Shown here in pieces: positions 51,094 through 59,760 of a DNA stretch of 64,000 nucleotides. Both the position numbers and the translations under genes were made by a program. Numbering within the stretch: position 1 is the first letter of the stretch; the number at the start of each line of letters is the position of its first letter. The DNA comes from Pseudomonas sp. NC02 (GTDB taxonomy: Bacteria > Pseudomonadota > Gammaproteobacteria > Pseudomonadales > Pseudomonadaceae), in NCBI RefSeq assembly GCF_002874965.1, contig NZ_CP025624.1, positions 2,170,001 to 2,234,000 on the forward strand. Direction: 5' to 3'. The notes below the pieces were generated by a model. It saw only the letters and a program-made list of their open reading frames with translations. It was not told the origin of the DNA and did not search any database.

Positions 51094-51140
51094 AGTAGGG
51101 GGCAGCCCCCGTTTTCAATAATGGTGGTCTGACCCCTATT
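51094..51140. repeat. hairpin repeat, left copy
   Basis: Right arm GTGGTCTGACCCCTATT (51124-51140) and loop GTTTTCAATAATG match the copy at 51514-51560 almost base for base. The left arm (51094-51110) has diverged and now pairs within itself (GGGGGCAGCCCCC). Confidence 0.7.
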
Positions 51141-51513
51141 TAAAAATGTGGGCGCAGGCTATCCCAGTTCACACTAGCCTCCAATACCAGCCTCGCTATT
51201 ATTTATGCATACCCAAAGAGAAAAATATTCTATGAGACTACTCTATAAATTTTCACATGTTGTGCCTCATGGGGCGTGAATTCAGGAACTCTCAGGATTT
51301 TCCAATCAACTTGCCGCATGGCGTTGTCACGTCGTGACTTTCCCGGCACGGGCCACTATTTGCCAAGAAAATACTTCATGACGCAGTTCTCTATTTTCTA
51401 CTGCGCAGTTGATACCAGCCCTTCACCGTTCTCCCGTCAGGCACGTCACCACGCTTTCGCAGCTCGCGGTAATCGCCAGCTGCAAGACCCAAACAGCGCA
51501 GACACCAGAGAAG

Positions 51514-51560
51514 AATAGGGGTCAGACCACGTTTTCAATAATGGTGGTCTGACCGCTATT
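51514..51560. repeat. hairpin repeat, right copy
   Basis: Arms AATAGGGGTCAGACCAC (51514-51530) and GTGGTCTGACCGCTATT (51544-51560) pair with one mismatch around a 13-base loop. Direct repeat of the element at 51094-51140, exactly 420 bases apart. Confidence 0.75.
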
Positions 51561-51636
51561 TCTGCATCTATTATCTGAGGTCGAACCAACGACCGAAGTT
51601 GTCGAAGTGGGATTACTTTTGAGCATGGGGCCGCCG

Positions 51637-52278
51637 ATGCAGGGAAAAACGTTCGAGATAGTGCGAATAGATCAAATCCACGAAATTGTTTCGCCAACCG
51701 TAGAGTCACTTTTACAGCCGTTAGGATTCGAAGTTCAGGGCCCGCTATCCTGGCTTCGTAGCGTCGATGCTCCCATTCGCCAACTCTTTCGCCTTGAGCA
51801 GTGGAAAGGCGGCGCGCTAGCGCCGTCATGGGCTCTGTCACTGGACTTCGTTCCCCATCTTTCCGGCAATGAAATCAAATGGCACAGGACGTCAAAATCA
51901 GCACGACCTGATCTGACTTTCGATGTGCGCGATCGAGCGTTTGATATCTCATGCAGCTGCGGACCTGATGCCATAGCAACCAGCGCACCCAATATCCTCC
52001 GGGCTGCCATTCCAAAAGCTGAATCGTTTTGGGACGAGGCTCGTTCGATAGCCGACCTGCCTGGTGCTTTCGAGCGGGTCAAGCAGCATTTGTCGACGGG
52101 TGGCCTGGGTTTCTACAACTACATACAACATCCTCTTGCATACGCGTTTGTATTGGCCATGAACGGCAAGCCCGACACAGCCGAAGAAGAGTTTCAACGC
52201 TATTCACAGCGTCTTTCAGAGGCGGCTCGAAAAAAGCTCCGCAAGCTATTCATTGATGCAGGCGGTCACCTTGGCTAA
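51637..52278 (+). CDS. hypothetical protein, DUF4304-like (possible immunity protein)
   Basis: 213 residues from the ATG at 51637 (GGGG about 6-9 bases upstream); GTG 51607 and ATG 51625 are in-frame alternatives. LLQPLGFEVQGPLSWLRSVDAP followed by FRLEQWKGG and ALSLDFVPH resembles DUF4304-type proteins, a family often found as orphan immunity genes near polymorphic toxins. The match is only by pattern. Soluble, no signal peptide. No toxin gene is visible nearby. Lies inside the AT-richer islet. Confidence 0.6.
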   Translation: MQGKTFEIVRIDQIHEIVSPTVESLLQPLGFEVQGPLSWLRSVDAPIRQLFRLEQWKGGALAPSWALSLDFVPHLSGNEIKWHRTSKSARPDLTFDVRDRAFDISCSCGPDAIATSAPNILRAAIPKAESFWDEARSIADLPGAFERVKQHLSTGGLGFYNYIQHPLAYAFVLAMNGKPDTAEEEFQRYSQRLSEAARKKLRKLFIDAGGHLG

Positions 52279-52289
52279 GCGAGTACGGC

Positions 52290-52400
52290 TTTTTCAACAG
52301 AATCGGCCAGAAGCGGCCGCTCATGACCGACCGCTTCCGACCCAAAGCTGCACTTCGCGAAGGGCAGCAATCGGCCAATAGCTGCCAGTGATGGAAAGCT
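52290..52400. repeat. dispersed non-coding repeat with inverted segments
   Basis: The stretch holds AAGCGG...CCGCTT and GCCAATAGCTGCCAGT segments and a CTTCGCGAAG hairpin, and is similar to sequence I associate with intergenic regions of many Pseudomonas genomes (TTTTTCAACAGAATCGGCC). No open frame. Assignment as a repeat family is from recall and not checked. Confidence 0.4.
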
Positions 52401-52505
52401 GCTCCTGAATCAAAGCGGAGGTTAAGCAGTGCATCTGGCAGTATGTTTTCTGACAAGCTTGTCCCGAATCCTTCGCACAAATAAATTGACGAGTACTTCA
52501 ATCCC

Positions 52506-52907
52506 ATGACCAAAGGTCTGAGTGATGCCAACCTTAACTACGTACTTAAGGCACTCGAAAATGACCAAAATATGGGATTAAGCGTGATGTGTGAGCATCT
52601 GCAGATCGAGAGTCACGATCTTGTAAATCAATTGGCGATCTCAATGGCGACACTGTTTATGACGGGCACTCGCGATTTTCATTACTGTGATGAAGTAATG
52701 AATATTGTCAGCAGCTATATTGGCGACTTGTGCATGCACGTGGAGGTGCCCCAACCGGCATTCTCTATTTACCAGGCATTTGATGCAGGTGAGTATTGGC
52801 ACAGCGGCGATGACCGGGACATATTTCCTTGGGAGAAGTGGACGCGGCCTGAGCTCGAGAGAATATTGTGTGAGATCAACGACGGCGCAACCGGGCTTTC
52901 GAAGTAG
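52506..52907 (+). CDS. hypothetical protein, islet orphan
   Basis: 133 residues, acidic, no signal peptide or membrane segment. Begins MTKGLSDANLNYVLKALEND; C-terminal WEKWTRPELERILCEI. Not recognised. Size, acidity and setting next to a DUF4304-like gene suit an immunity or orphan cargo protein, but nothing in the sequence proves this. No clear ribosome site; the codon pattern is AT-richer than the chromosome average here. Confidence 0.6.
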   Translation: MTKGLSDANLNYVLKALENDQNMGLSVMCEHLQIESHDLVNQLAISMATLFMTGTRDFHYCDEVMNIVSSYIGDLCMHVEVPQPAFSIYQAFDAGEYWHSGDDRDIFPWEKWTRPELERILCEINDGATGLSK

Positions 52908-53127
52908 GTTCGACTTGACTCTCAAAGGACTGCTTTTGGCTGTGGATTCAACCGGTCGATGCAACAGATTGGCTAAATCGTTCTGCCGGTCAACGCCCCC
53001 TCTGCTGTGCTGGTTACATTTGATGCAAACGACTGGTCAAGTCGAATTAAAGTGAGCGGGTAAGTGGAATGCAATTCTCCAGCTGAATTCGGGCACCGCA
53101 GAGGCGTCGGTTGAAGGTAAATGCGCG

Positions 53128-54018
53128 TCAGCCTGATTTTCTGATCATATCCAGCTCATCCTCCAGCGCGCCTAAGAATATTTTGACCCGCATAGGCGTA
53201 AAACGTCGGCTAGGCGTCACGGCCCAGACCGAGAGATCCTCCATTTCGGCATCCTGTAACTCAACGATTTCAAGCTTACCGTCGCGCACTTGGCGGATGA
53301 TGTCCCATGAGGTCAGCATGGCGAGGCCGAGACCTTGGATCGCTGCGCTTCTTACCGCGTCTACGCTGCTGGTGTTGACACGACCGTTTACACGCTTGCG
53401 AGTGAGCGCTCCATCAATGATGAACGGCCAGCGCGGAATGGCTTGAAGCTGAATGCAGTGGTGAGCCGCCAGCTCAGTCAACTTCGTAGGTCGGCCATGG
53501 CGGCGTAGGTAGTCAGGCGATGCACATATCACGCGGGGGTTTGAAGTAATTCGCTTGGCGACCAGTTCGGAATCTCCCAATGGTGCAAGGCGAAGGGCTA
53601 GATCCAGCCCTTGTCCGACGATGTCGATCACTTTGTCCGAGAGATCTAGGTCAACGCTCAGATCAGGATGGGCTTCCAATAAGCGAGAGAGCATAGGCAC
53701 CACTATTGATTGGCCAAATACGCTCGGTGCGGTCATGCGCAGGACGCCTTTCGCTTTGGCGGACGCCGGGCCCAGTTCGCTTTTCGCACTGTCTTCCGCA
53801 TCAATTATCGTTGATGCATACGGCAGGAAGAGCTGGCCTTCAGAGGTGAGCGAAACTGATCGGGTGGTGCGATGGAACAAGCGCGTGCCCAATTCTTCCT
53901 CCAGTGCGGCCACTCGCCGTGACACCTGCATAGGCTGCACATCCAGTTGACGCGCAGCAGCGGAAAGACTGCCGGCAGACGCGACTGCCTGAAATACCCG
54001 AAGGTCGGACGTCAGCAT
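53128..54018 (-). CDS. LysR-family regulator divergent from OYE reductase
   Basis: 296 residues of the CrgA/DmlR-like subgroup. HTH SLSAAARQLDVQPMQVSRRVAALE at about 17-40, then LFHRTTRSVSLTSEG and effector domain with GLDLALRLAPLGDSELVAKRI. Divergent from the OYE-type reductase gene, 121 bases apart, and probably its regulator. Confidence 0.92.
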   Translation of the reverse strand: MLTSDLRVFQAVASAGSLSAAARQLDVQPMQVSRRVAALEEELGTRLFHRTTRSVSLTSEGQLFLPYASTIIDAEDSAKSELGPASAKAKGVLRMTAPSVFGQSIVVPMLSRLLEAHPDLSVDLDLSDKVIDIVGQGLDLALRLAPLGDSELVAKRITSNPRVICASPDYLRRHGRPTKLTELAAHHCIQLQAIPRWPFIIDGALTRKRVNGRVNTSSVDAVRSAAIQGLGLAMLTSWDIIRQVRDGKLEIVELQDAEMEDLSVWAVTPSRRFTPMRVKIFLGALEDELDMIRKSG

Positions 54019-54139
54019 TTTATATCCTTTTTTGTTAAGCCCGCTTCACTGGCAAGAGCCTTTGTCTCGCCAATTTCGCTCGATAGCATGCTTGAAACAG
54101 CCGGTTCCATAGTGTGTTAAACGACTTTACGAGGCAATT

Positions 54140-55255
54140 ATGAGCGAAACAAAGCAAGTCATCTTATCGGCCTACGATATCAAAGGCGCGCATTTCCGGA
54201 ACCGCCTATCGGTAGCACCGATGACGCGGGTAACTGCGACGGAGGACGGCCTGGTCACGCAAACTATGCGTGACTATTACCTACGGTTCGCCAAAGGCGG
54301 GTTCGGTCTAGTCATCACCGAAGGTTTGTACACCGATAAGGCATTTTCGCAGGGGTACCCCAACCAACCGGGATTAGCAGATGAGGAGCAGGCAGCAAAA
54401 TGGGCGATGCTCAACCAGGATCTGCAGGCGCAGGGCACTCTCGTTTTTGCGCAGATCATGCACGCCGGTGCGCTGAGTCAGGGCAATATCTATCGCCATC
54501 ACAACATCGCCCCCTCTGCCGTACAGCCCGTGGGCAAGCAGATGACTGTTTACCATGGCACAGGCTCCTACCGTATGCCTGTCGAAATGACTGAAGCTGA
54601 GATCGCGGAGGCCATTCAAGGCTTCGTGGATACGGCAGCACGTGCGGTCGAGGTGGCAGGATTTGATGGTATCGAAATCCACGGAGCGAACGGGTACCTA
54701 CTCGACCAGTTTCTGACGGCCCACACCAACTTGCGCAATGACTGCTGGGGCGGTGATATCCGTCAGCGGATGAGTCTTCTCGTCGAGGTGGTCGCTGCGG
54801 TGAAGGAACGTATCGGAGCGAAAGTGCCGGTGGGCATCCGTATTTCTCAGGGCAAGGTCAACGATTTCAAGAACAAGTGGCTCGGTGGTGAAAGCGACGC
54901 TCAAATTATCTTCAGTACTCTGGCTGATGCTGAGGTCGATTTTATTCATGTCACTGAGTATGAGGCGTGGCAGCCTGCATTCGAGGGTTCTCAAGAAAGT
55001 CTCGTCGCTATGGCCAGGAAGTATGCTCCGGGCGTGTCGATCATTGCGAACGGCGGCCTGCATGATCCAGATCGTGCAGCCGAGGTAATACGTTCGGGGG
55101 CTGATCTTGTGGCGTTGGGGCGCGGCGCGCTCGGCAATCCTGACTATCCTTTGCTGATCGAGGCAGGCGCAGAGCTTCGTGAGTTCGATGGTTCCATCCT
55201 TCAGCCCATCGCCAACATCAAGGAACGTGAATTGGACGTAGAGTTGTGCGAATAG
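54140..55255 (+). CDS. old yellow enzyme-type NADH:flavin oxidoreductase
   Basis: 371 residues, FMN-binding TIM barrel that reduces activated C=C bonds. H181, N184 and Y186 in IEIHGANGYLLDQF are the substrate-binding and proton-donating residues. Also RNRLSVAPMTRVTA at the start, QIMHAGALSQG and IANGGLHDPDRAAEVIRSGADLVALGRGALGNPDYP for the phosphate loop. ATG follows CGAGG. Divergent LysR regulator; the 3' end converges on the M24 gene, 97 bases apart. Confidence 0.94.
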   Translation: MSETKQVILSAYDIKGAHFRNRLSVAPMTRVTATEDGLVTQTMRDYYLRFAKGGFGLVITEGLYTDKAFSQGYPNQPGLADEEQAAKWAMLNQDLQAQGTLVFAQIMHAGALSQGNIYRHHNIAPSAVQPVGKQMTVYHGTGSYRMPVEMTEAEIAEAIQGFVDTAARAVEVAGFDGIEIHGANGYLLDQFLTAHTNLRNDCWGGDIRQRMSLLVEVVAAVKERIGAKVPVGIRISQGKVNDFKNKWLGGESDAQIIFSTLADAEVDFIHVTEYEAWQPAFEGSQESLVAMARKYAPGVSIIANGGLHDPDRAAEVIRSGADLVALGRGALGNPDYPLLIEAGAELREFDGSILQPIANIKERELDVELCE

Positions 55256-55352
55256 CCGCGACTAACTCGTAGACTAATAGCCGCGCGAATGCCCGTCCCA
55301 TCATCAGGGCGGGCATTGCAGCTGCTATTTAATCCGTGTCAGGAATATGGCG

Positions 55353-56525
55353 TTACAGGCGGGCTGGGCAAGTTGAAATCAGTTCTATGCGATCAGCGTG
55401 CACCAGTACGTTATGCTCGAACTTCACGAAGCCAACGTCTTTTCGTCCAGCCATGCATTCGATGGCAATTGCCATGCCGGCCTCAATCTTCGTTTCGTTG
55501 CCAGGCACCAACCAAGGCGATTCCCAGCCAATACCGTAGGAATGCCCGTGCAGCGGGTATCCGCAATAAATCTCTCTGCTCTGAAGTACCTGCAGAACGA
55601 CGTCATACAGCGCTTGTGCCGACACCCCCGGCCTGCACGCGTCAACGCCTGCCTCAATGGCCGCAATTGCGCCGTCGTACACTTCATTCTGTTCAGCTGT
55701 CCATTTACCGCCTGCGACGACAGATCGCGAAAAGTCCCAAGTGTAGCCTTCGACGGCTGCCCCGTACATGTCACAGTGGAAGAGGTCGCCCGCTTCAAGC
55801 TTGCGTGTCGTCCATTGCGGTGCCATGCCATGTGCGTAGAAAGATGAATGCGGGCCTGAGGAGCAGGCCGCGTCGATCATTGCCGCGCCCCGACGAATAG
55901 CAATGTTGTAGGCAGCCGCAACAGCATCGGCTTCAGTGGTGCCAACGGTGGCTGCACTTTTCATCATCGCCTCCATGGAGGCATTGCCCACCTCGGCGGC
56001 TTCGCGAAGCAGTTCGAACTCGAAAGCTGACTTATGGGTGCGCAGCCCTTCAATAGCGTAATCGAGCTCTATGAACTGTACGCCCACCGCAGCGCTGAGC
56101 AGGCGTTTGTAGACAGACGCAACCAACCAAGGCCCGGCGACCAGGCCTACGCGGGAACTGCCGAGGCCAATTTCCTTTAGCGTTGCCGCAACTTTGTCGG
56201 GAACGAAGCCATTTGCCGAGCGCACGTCCTGAACGGCAATCACGTCCCGACGAATCGCCGGTGACTCGGTGATTAAAATGGGTTCGCCTGTGGCAGGGAT
56301 GATGACGGCGCCGTGAGAAAGTCCCGCCCAGAGACCCGGTAGATCCGGAGCATAGGGAAACACAGGGCAATAGTTGGAGAGGTAGATCAGGTCGTTAGCT
56401 GTGTCGACGGTGCCGCCACCTTTACCCCAGATAACCAGTGCCTCAACGCCGTTGGCCTTGGCAACAGCTTGGGCGCGCTTCCAACGATTTTCAAACTCAG
56501 ACTGGGGAGTGCGATTCGTAAGCAA
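55353..56525 (-). CDS. M24-family metallohydrolase (Xaa-Pro peptidase/creatinase-like)
   Basis: 390 residues. N-terminal creatinase-like domain (about 1-165) then pita-bread domain. All five metal ligands are visible: D252 (FHCDMYG), D264 (YTWDFSR), H328 (LHGHSYGIGW), E356 (IAIEC) and E370 (VKFEHN). Creatinase-type members use this fold for amidino hydrolysis, peptidases for X-Pro bonds; the sequence does not decide. Divergent from a LysR gene with an inverted repeat in the gap. No transport gene is next to it. Confidence 0.92.
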   Translation of the reverse strand: MLTNRTPQSEFENRWKRAQAVAKANGVEALVIWGKGGGTVDTANDLIYLSNYCPVFPYAPDLPGLWAGLSHGAVIIPATGEPILITESPAIRRDVIAVQDVRSANGFVPDKVAATLKEIGLGSSRVGLVAGPWLVASVYKRLLSAAVGVQFIELDYAIEGLRTHKSAFEFELLREAAEVGNASMEAMMKSAATVGTTEADAVAAAYNIAIRRGAAMIDAACSSGPHSSFYAHGMAPQWTTRKLEAGDLFHCDMYGAAVEGYTWDFSRSVVAGGKWTAEQNEVYDGAIAAIEAGVDACRPGVSAQALYDVVLQVLQSREIYCGYPLHGHSYGIGWESPWLVPGNETKIEAGMAIAIECMAGRKDVGFVKFEHNVLVHADRIELISTCPARL

Positions 56526-56595
56526 AGTGTCATCCTCTTGGAATGCTTAGATGAAACACCGAGCTTAATGGCGAGGTTTGTTGACGATAAGGCGG

Positions 56596-56621
56596 TAAGT
56601 TCGTTATAGGTTATGAACTTA
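56596..56621. promoter_or_regulatory. LysR operator candidate TAAGTTC-N12-GAACTTA
   Basis: Perfect 7+7 inverted repeat between the divergent M24 and LysR genes. It covers the ATG at 56613, which argues that the LysR gene instead starts at the GTG at 56643, which has GAGG upstream. Confidence 0.6.
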
Positions 56622-56642
56622 AAGTTGATAATCGAGGCGAAT

Positions 56643-57560
56643 GTGCAATCCACATCGAGCGGTCATAACCCGGCACTTCTCCCTGGACTTTCGGTGTTCG
56701 TTACGGTGGCCCGTAATTTGAGCTTTGCCCGTGCTGCCTCCGAGTTGGGTGTCAGCTCTACGGCGGTCTCCAAAACGATAAAGCAGGTGGAGGCAGCGCT
56801 GGGCGCCAGGCTCTTTAATCGCACCACGCGCAGCGTTTCCCTGACCGATGCCGGAAGTCAGTTACTCAAGACTGTCGAGCCTGCGCTGGCTTCCGTGGAC
56901 AGCGCCATCGATCAGATCCGATCAGACTACGATCAGCCGAGCGGGGAGCTTCGCATAAATTCCTCCCACGTCGCGTTCGTCTCCTTGATCGAGCCTCATC
57001 TCACCGAGTTCTTGCGGTTGTATCCGGCCCTGAGCGTGGAAGTTTCCATCGACAACATTCTCAGCGATATTGTGGGAGGGGGATTCGATGTCGGCGTGCG
57101 GTTGGGGCATACCGTCCAGCAAGATATGATCGGCGTGCCTCTGGGGCCGCCCCAACATCGCATTGTCGTTGGTTCTCCAGACTACTTCCGTCAGCACGGC
57201 GAGCCCAAGGAGCCTCAGCTACTGATAGCTCATATCTGCATTCGTCAGCGACTTCATACGCGAGGGCAATTTTACGAATGGGTATTCTGTGTTAATGACA
57301 GAAATCAGCAGGTCAACGTGACTGGCAATGTCATATACGACGAAATGCGCGCGGTGGTTTCTGCTGCGTGCAAGGGCGTGGGGCTAGCCTACGTATTTCG
57401 CCAGTTTGCCGAGAAAGAGCTTGCCGAAGGAAAGCTGCGCGCAGTGTTGGAACCCTTCAGTCCGGTCGGGGAGCCTTTCTATTTGTACTATCCCCACCGA
57501 ACGCACATGCCCGCCAAGTTGAGGGTCTTCGTGGATTACCTCAAAGCCAAATGCCCCTAG
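56643..57560 (+). CDS. LysR-family regulator divergent from M24 hydrolase
   Basis: 305 residues from GTG 56643 (GAGG five bases upstream). The longer ATG start at 56613 would lie inside the inverted repeat. HTH SFARAASELGVSSTAVSKTIKQVE, then LFNRTTRSVSLTDAG and the effector domain, CrgA/DmlR-like subgroup. Probably controls the M24 gene. Confidence 0.9.
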   Translation: MQSTSSGHNPALLPGLSVFVTVARNLSFARAASELGVSSTAVSKTIKQVEAALGARLFNRTTRSVSLTDAGSQLLKTVEPALASVDSAIDQIRSDYDQPSGELRINSSHVAFVSLIEPHLTEFLRLYPALSVEVSIDNILSDIVGGGFDVGVRLGHTVQQDMIGVPLGPPQHRIVVGSPDYFRQHGEPKEPQLLIAHICIRQRLHTRGQFYEWVFCVNDRNQQVNVTGNVIYDEMRAVVSAACKGVGLAYVFRQFAEKELAEGKLRAVLEPFSPVGEPFYLYYPHRTHMPAKLRVFVDYLKAKCP

Positions 57561-57622
57561 CCTGCTGACCAGGTTCTATAGTGCGAAAGCCCCTTAAGTA
57601 TCACATCCAGAGCCAAGGCTTT

Positions 57623-58033
57623 TCAGTCGACTGCCGTTGCTAGATCGTTGCAACTCTCCGCTGCTCTGTGCTTTTCAATTTCGTCCAGCAGGTCGGCGTT
57701 TTGTTCGGCCCAATCGTATAGCGCCATCAAGGGCTCCACAAACCTGACCCCATTTTCAGTAAGCGAATACTCAACCATGGGGGGAATAACTTGGAAGACT
57801 TTACGGACGATCAGTTGGTCTCTTTCAAGTTCGCGTAGGGTCTGTGTCAGCATTTTCTTTGAGATACCGGGCATGGAGCGTTGGAGCTGGCCGGTGCGCA
57901 GCGGCCCGAAGCTCAGCACGTAAATCACCATCGAAGACCACTTGGGAGCCATGAGAAAGTGGATCCTGCGGGGAGGGCAGGTCTCGTAGACCACCAGGGG
58001 GTGACCTGGATTTAGAGAAGTAGGGATGCTCAT
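57623..58033 (-). CDS. HxlR-family transcriptional regulator
   Basis: 136 residues. Winged helix with KWSSMVIYVLSFGPLRTGQLQRSMPGISKKMLTQTLRELERDQLI (about 31-75), and MVEYSLTENG in the wing. Unlike classic HxlR/YodB redox sensors, the Cys near the start is at about position 19 (YETCPP), consistent with a thiol switch. Divergent from a quinone-oxidoreductase-like gene, as in YodB-type quinone responses. Confidence 0.92.
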   Translation of the reverse strand: MSIPTSLNPGHPLVVYETCPPRRIHFLMAPKWSSMVIYVLSFGPLRTGQLQRSMPGISKKMLTQTLRELERDQLIVRKVFQVIPPMVEYSLTENGVRFVEPLMALYDWAEQNADLLDEIEKHRAAESCNDLATAVD

Positions 58034-58055
58034 GGTTACCTTTTGGTACCTACGT

Positions 58056-58074
58056 TACTAAATAGTGCCTAGTA
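58056..58074. promoter_or_regulatory. HxlR operator candidate TACTA-N9-TAGTA
   Basis: Inverted repeat in the 116-base gap between HxlR and the oxidoreductase gene. HxlR/YodB sites known to me have similar TACTA-type arms. Weak evidence; needs footprinting or motif search. Confidence 0.4.
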
Positions 58075-58149
58075 GACAGAGTTGACCTATTCCCCCAATC
58101 TTAACTCATACTTTCCTTTAAGTCCTACCCATCTCAAGGAGGCACTCTC

Positions 58150-59154
58150 GTGTCCACGCCGCTGACTATGCATGCCCAGGTTCTAAAAGATTACACCGAT
58201 GGAACCCTACACCTTACATCTGTAGTAAAGCCTACCGCTGGCCCCGGCCAAGTTCTCGTCCGCGTCGTTGCCAGCGGCCTAAATCCAATTGATACCAAGA
58301 TCAGAGCTGGCGTCGCCCCGTATGCAATGCCCGAATTGCCCGCGATTCTCGGCACGGATTTAGCCGGTGTGGTTGAGCTCGTCGGTGAAGGGGTTAGTCG
58401 CTTCAAAGTAGGGGATGAGGTCTATGGGCTGACCGGGGGCGTACGTGGGCTTCCCGGCACATTGGCTGAATATTCAGCGGTAGATGCAGACCTACTGGCG
58501 CTCAAACCAGAAAATCTGAGCATGCGTGAAGCTGCTGCTCTGCCACTTGTATTCCTCACCGCCTGGGAAGGCCTCGTAGATCGCGCAAATGTCCAGCGGG
58601 GGCAGCGGGTATTTGTGCAAGGTGGCGCAGGTGGCGTTGGGCACGTCGCAGTCCAGATCGCAATCGCTCACGGAGCACACGTCTTCGCAACAGCTTCTTC
58701 GCAAAAGGCTGATATCGTTAAAGCATATGGCGCGACCCCCATTGACTACCGCAGCACAACCATCGAACAGATCGTGAGTGAATACGCGGACGGGGTTGGC
58801 TTCGATTTGGCATATGACACCGTGGGCGGGTCGAGCCTAGACGATGCTCTGATTAGCGTTAAACCTTATGGACACGTTGTCAGCTGCGCGGCTTTTGGTG
58901 TGCATAACCTGGCGGCAGGCTCACTCCGGTGCGTAACCCTTTCAGGAGTGTTCGTCCTTCTACCTATGCTCAGTGGTAATGGCCGCGCACATCATGGTGA
59001 AATCCTGGAATTCGCAACCCGCTTGGCGGAGGAGGGCAAACTCAAGCCTTTGGTAGATGAGCACGTCTATTCGCTAGAGGAGGCCCAAAATGCACACTCA
59101 CTGGTTGAGTCCGGTCAGGCTGTAGGTAAGGTGGTGGTCAACGTAGGGTCTTGA
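58150..59154 (+). CDS. medium-chain (zinc-independent) quinone oxidoreductase-like protein
   Basis: 334 residues, MDR superfamily, no structural or catalytic zinc ligands. NADPH-binding FVQGGAGGVGHVAVQIAIAHGA at about 155-176, with ASGLNPIDTKIRAGV near the start, the quinone-reductase pattern. GTG start with AAGGAGG upstream. Divergent from HxlR, so probably induced by quinones or other electrophiles. Confidence 0.92.
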   Translation: MSTPLTMHAQVLKDYTDGTLHLTSVVKPTAGPGQVLVRVVASGLNPIDTKIRAGVAPYAMPELPAILGTDLAGVVELVGEGVSRFKVGDEVYGLTGGVRGLPGTLAEYSAVDADLLALKPENLSMREAAALPLVFLTAWEGLVDRANVQRGQRVFVQGGAGGVGHVAVQIAIAHGAHVFATASSQKADIVKAYGATPIDYRSTTIEQIVSEYADGVGFDLAYDTVGGSSLDDALISVKPYGHVVSCAAFGVHNLAAGSLRCVTLSGVFVLLPMLSGNGRAHHGEILEFATRLAEEGKLKPLVDEHVYSLEEAQNAHSLVESGQAVGKVVVNVGS

Positions 59155-59504
59155 ACTCCTACCAAGCAGGCCAGATGGCGACCCTTGAGCCAGATTCGCT
59201 CACAAGCGCCAGCCGTTGATCATTCCAAACTAGGTCTGCTCAAACAACATCTGGAGAAGTAGGGCACGCACTGCCGAGCTCTACTTCAAACTTTTGATTT
59301 CTTCAGGCTGACTGAGTCGCCCCGGATTTCGTAGCCACTCCTAGTTGTCCGCTTTTGGCCGAAACCAGCCCTTTAATTTCCATACCGGTCTACCATGGCC
59401 CCCCCGGCAGTGGTTCCACGCGCTACCGACCTCAATCTCAAGGTATCGCCCATGACCTCGTTCACCCGCACCACCCCATCCCGCATCTCATCCGAGGCAT
59501 CCCA
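59155..59504. other. 350-base gap without a gene
   Basis: Contains a TCCGCTTTTGGCCGAAAC segment at about 59348-59366, similar to the dispersed repeat near 52290. An in-frame upstream extension of the next gene (from 59355) has poor coding character and no ribosome site. Nothing else recognised. Confidence 0.5.
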
Positions 59505-59738
59505 ATGAGCATCGACCAAATCAGCCTCCCAAAAGGCGTAGGCCCGCAGGCCATCAAACTCCTCGACGCCATCACCGGTGCTGACACCAAAGAAGACCTG
59601 AACCGCGCAGGCGGCAAGGCCGAAGGTTTTGTATTGGGTCTGGAAAGCGCCAAGGCCATCAAAAGCCAAATCGCCGAGTCGTTGTATGTGGCATACGACG
59701 ACGCGGCGAGTAATCGGTTGGGTGAGTTGAAGGGCTAG
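59505..59738 (+). CDS. conserved hypothetical small protein
   Basis: 77 residues from the ATG at 59505 (GAGG eight bases upstream). Begins MSIDQISLPKGVGPQAIKLLDA with GGKAEGFVLGLESAKAIKSQ later. I believe it is conserved in Pseudomonas, with no known function. Soluble, helical. Confidence 0.75.
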   Translation: MSIDQISLPKGVGPQAIKLLDAITGADTKEDLNRAGGKAEGFVLGLESAKAIKSQIAESLYVAYDDAASNRLGELKG

Positions 59739-59760
59739 TCCCGCAGGGCCGCGTTGGGCT

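Larger units (their letters stand above)
51024..51636. other. 613-base gap upstream of the ABC gene
   Basis: Holds two direct copies of a hairpin repeat 420 bases apart (see 51094 and 51514). The stretch between them (51141-51513) is AT-rich in its first half; an 80-codon open frame at 51276-51518 runs into the second repeat and has no ribosome site or family, so it is not called. Confidence 0.6.

Noticed and set aside
51276..51518. 80-codon frame between the hairpin repeats
   Set aside because: Runs into the second repeat, has no ribosome site, no recognisable family and mixed composition.
52908..53127. Possible insertion-sequence remnant (GGTCGATGCAACAGATTGG segment)
   Set aside because: Resembles some transposon ends by eye, but no matching inverted end, target duplication or transposase frame could be found.
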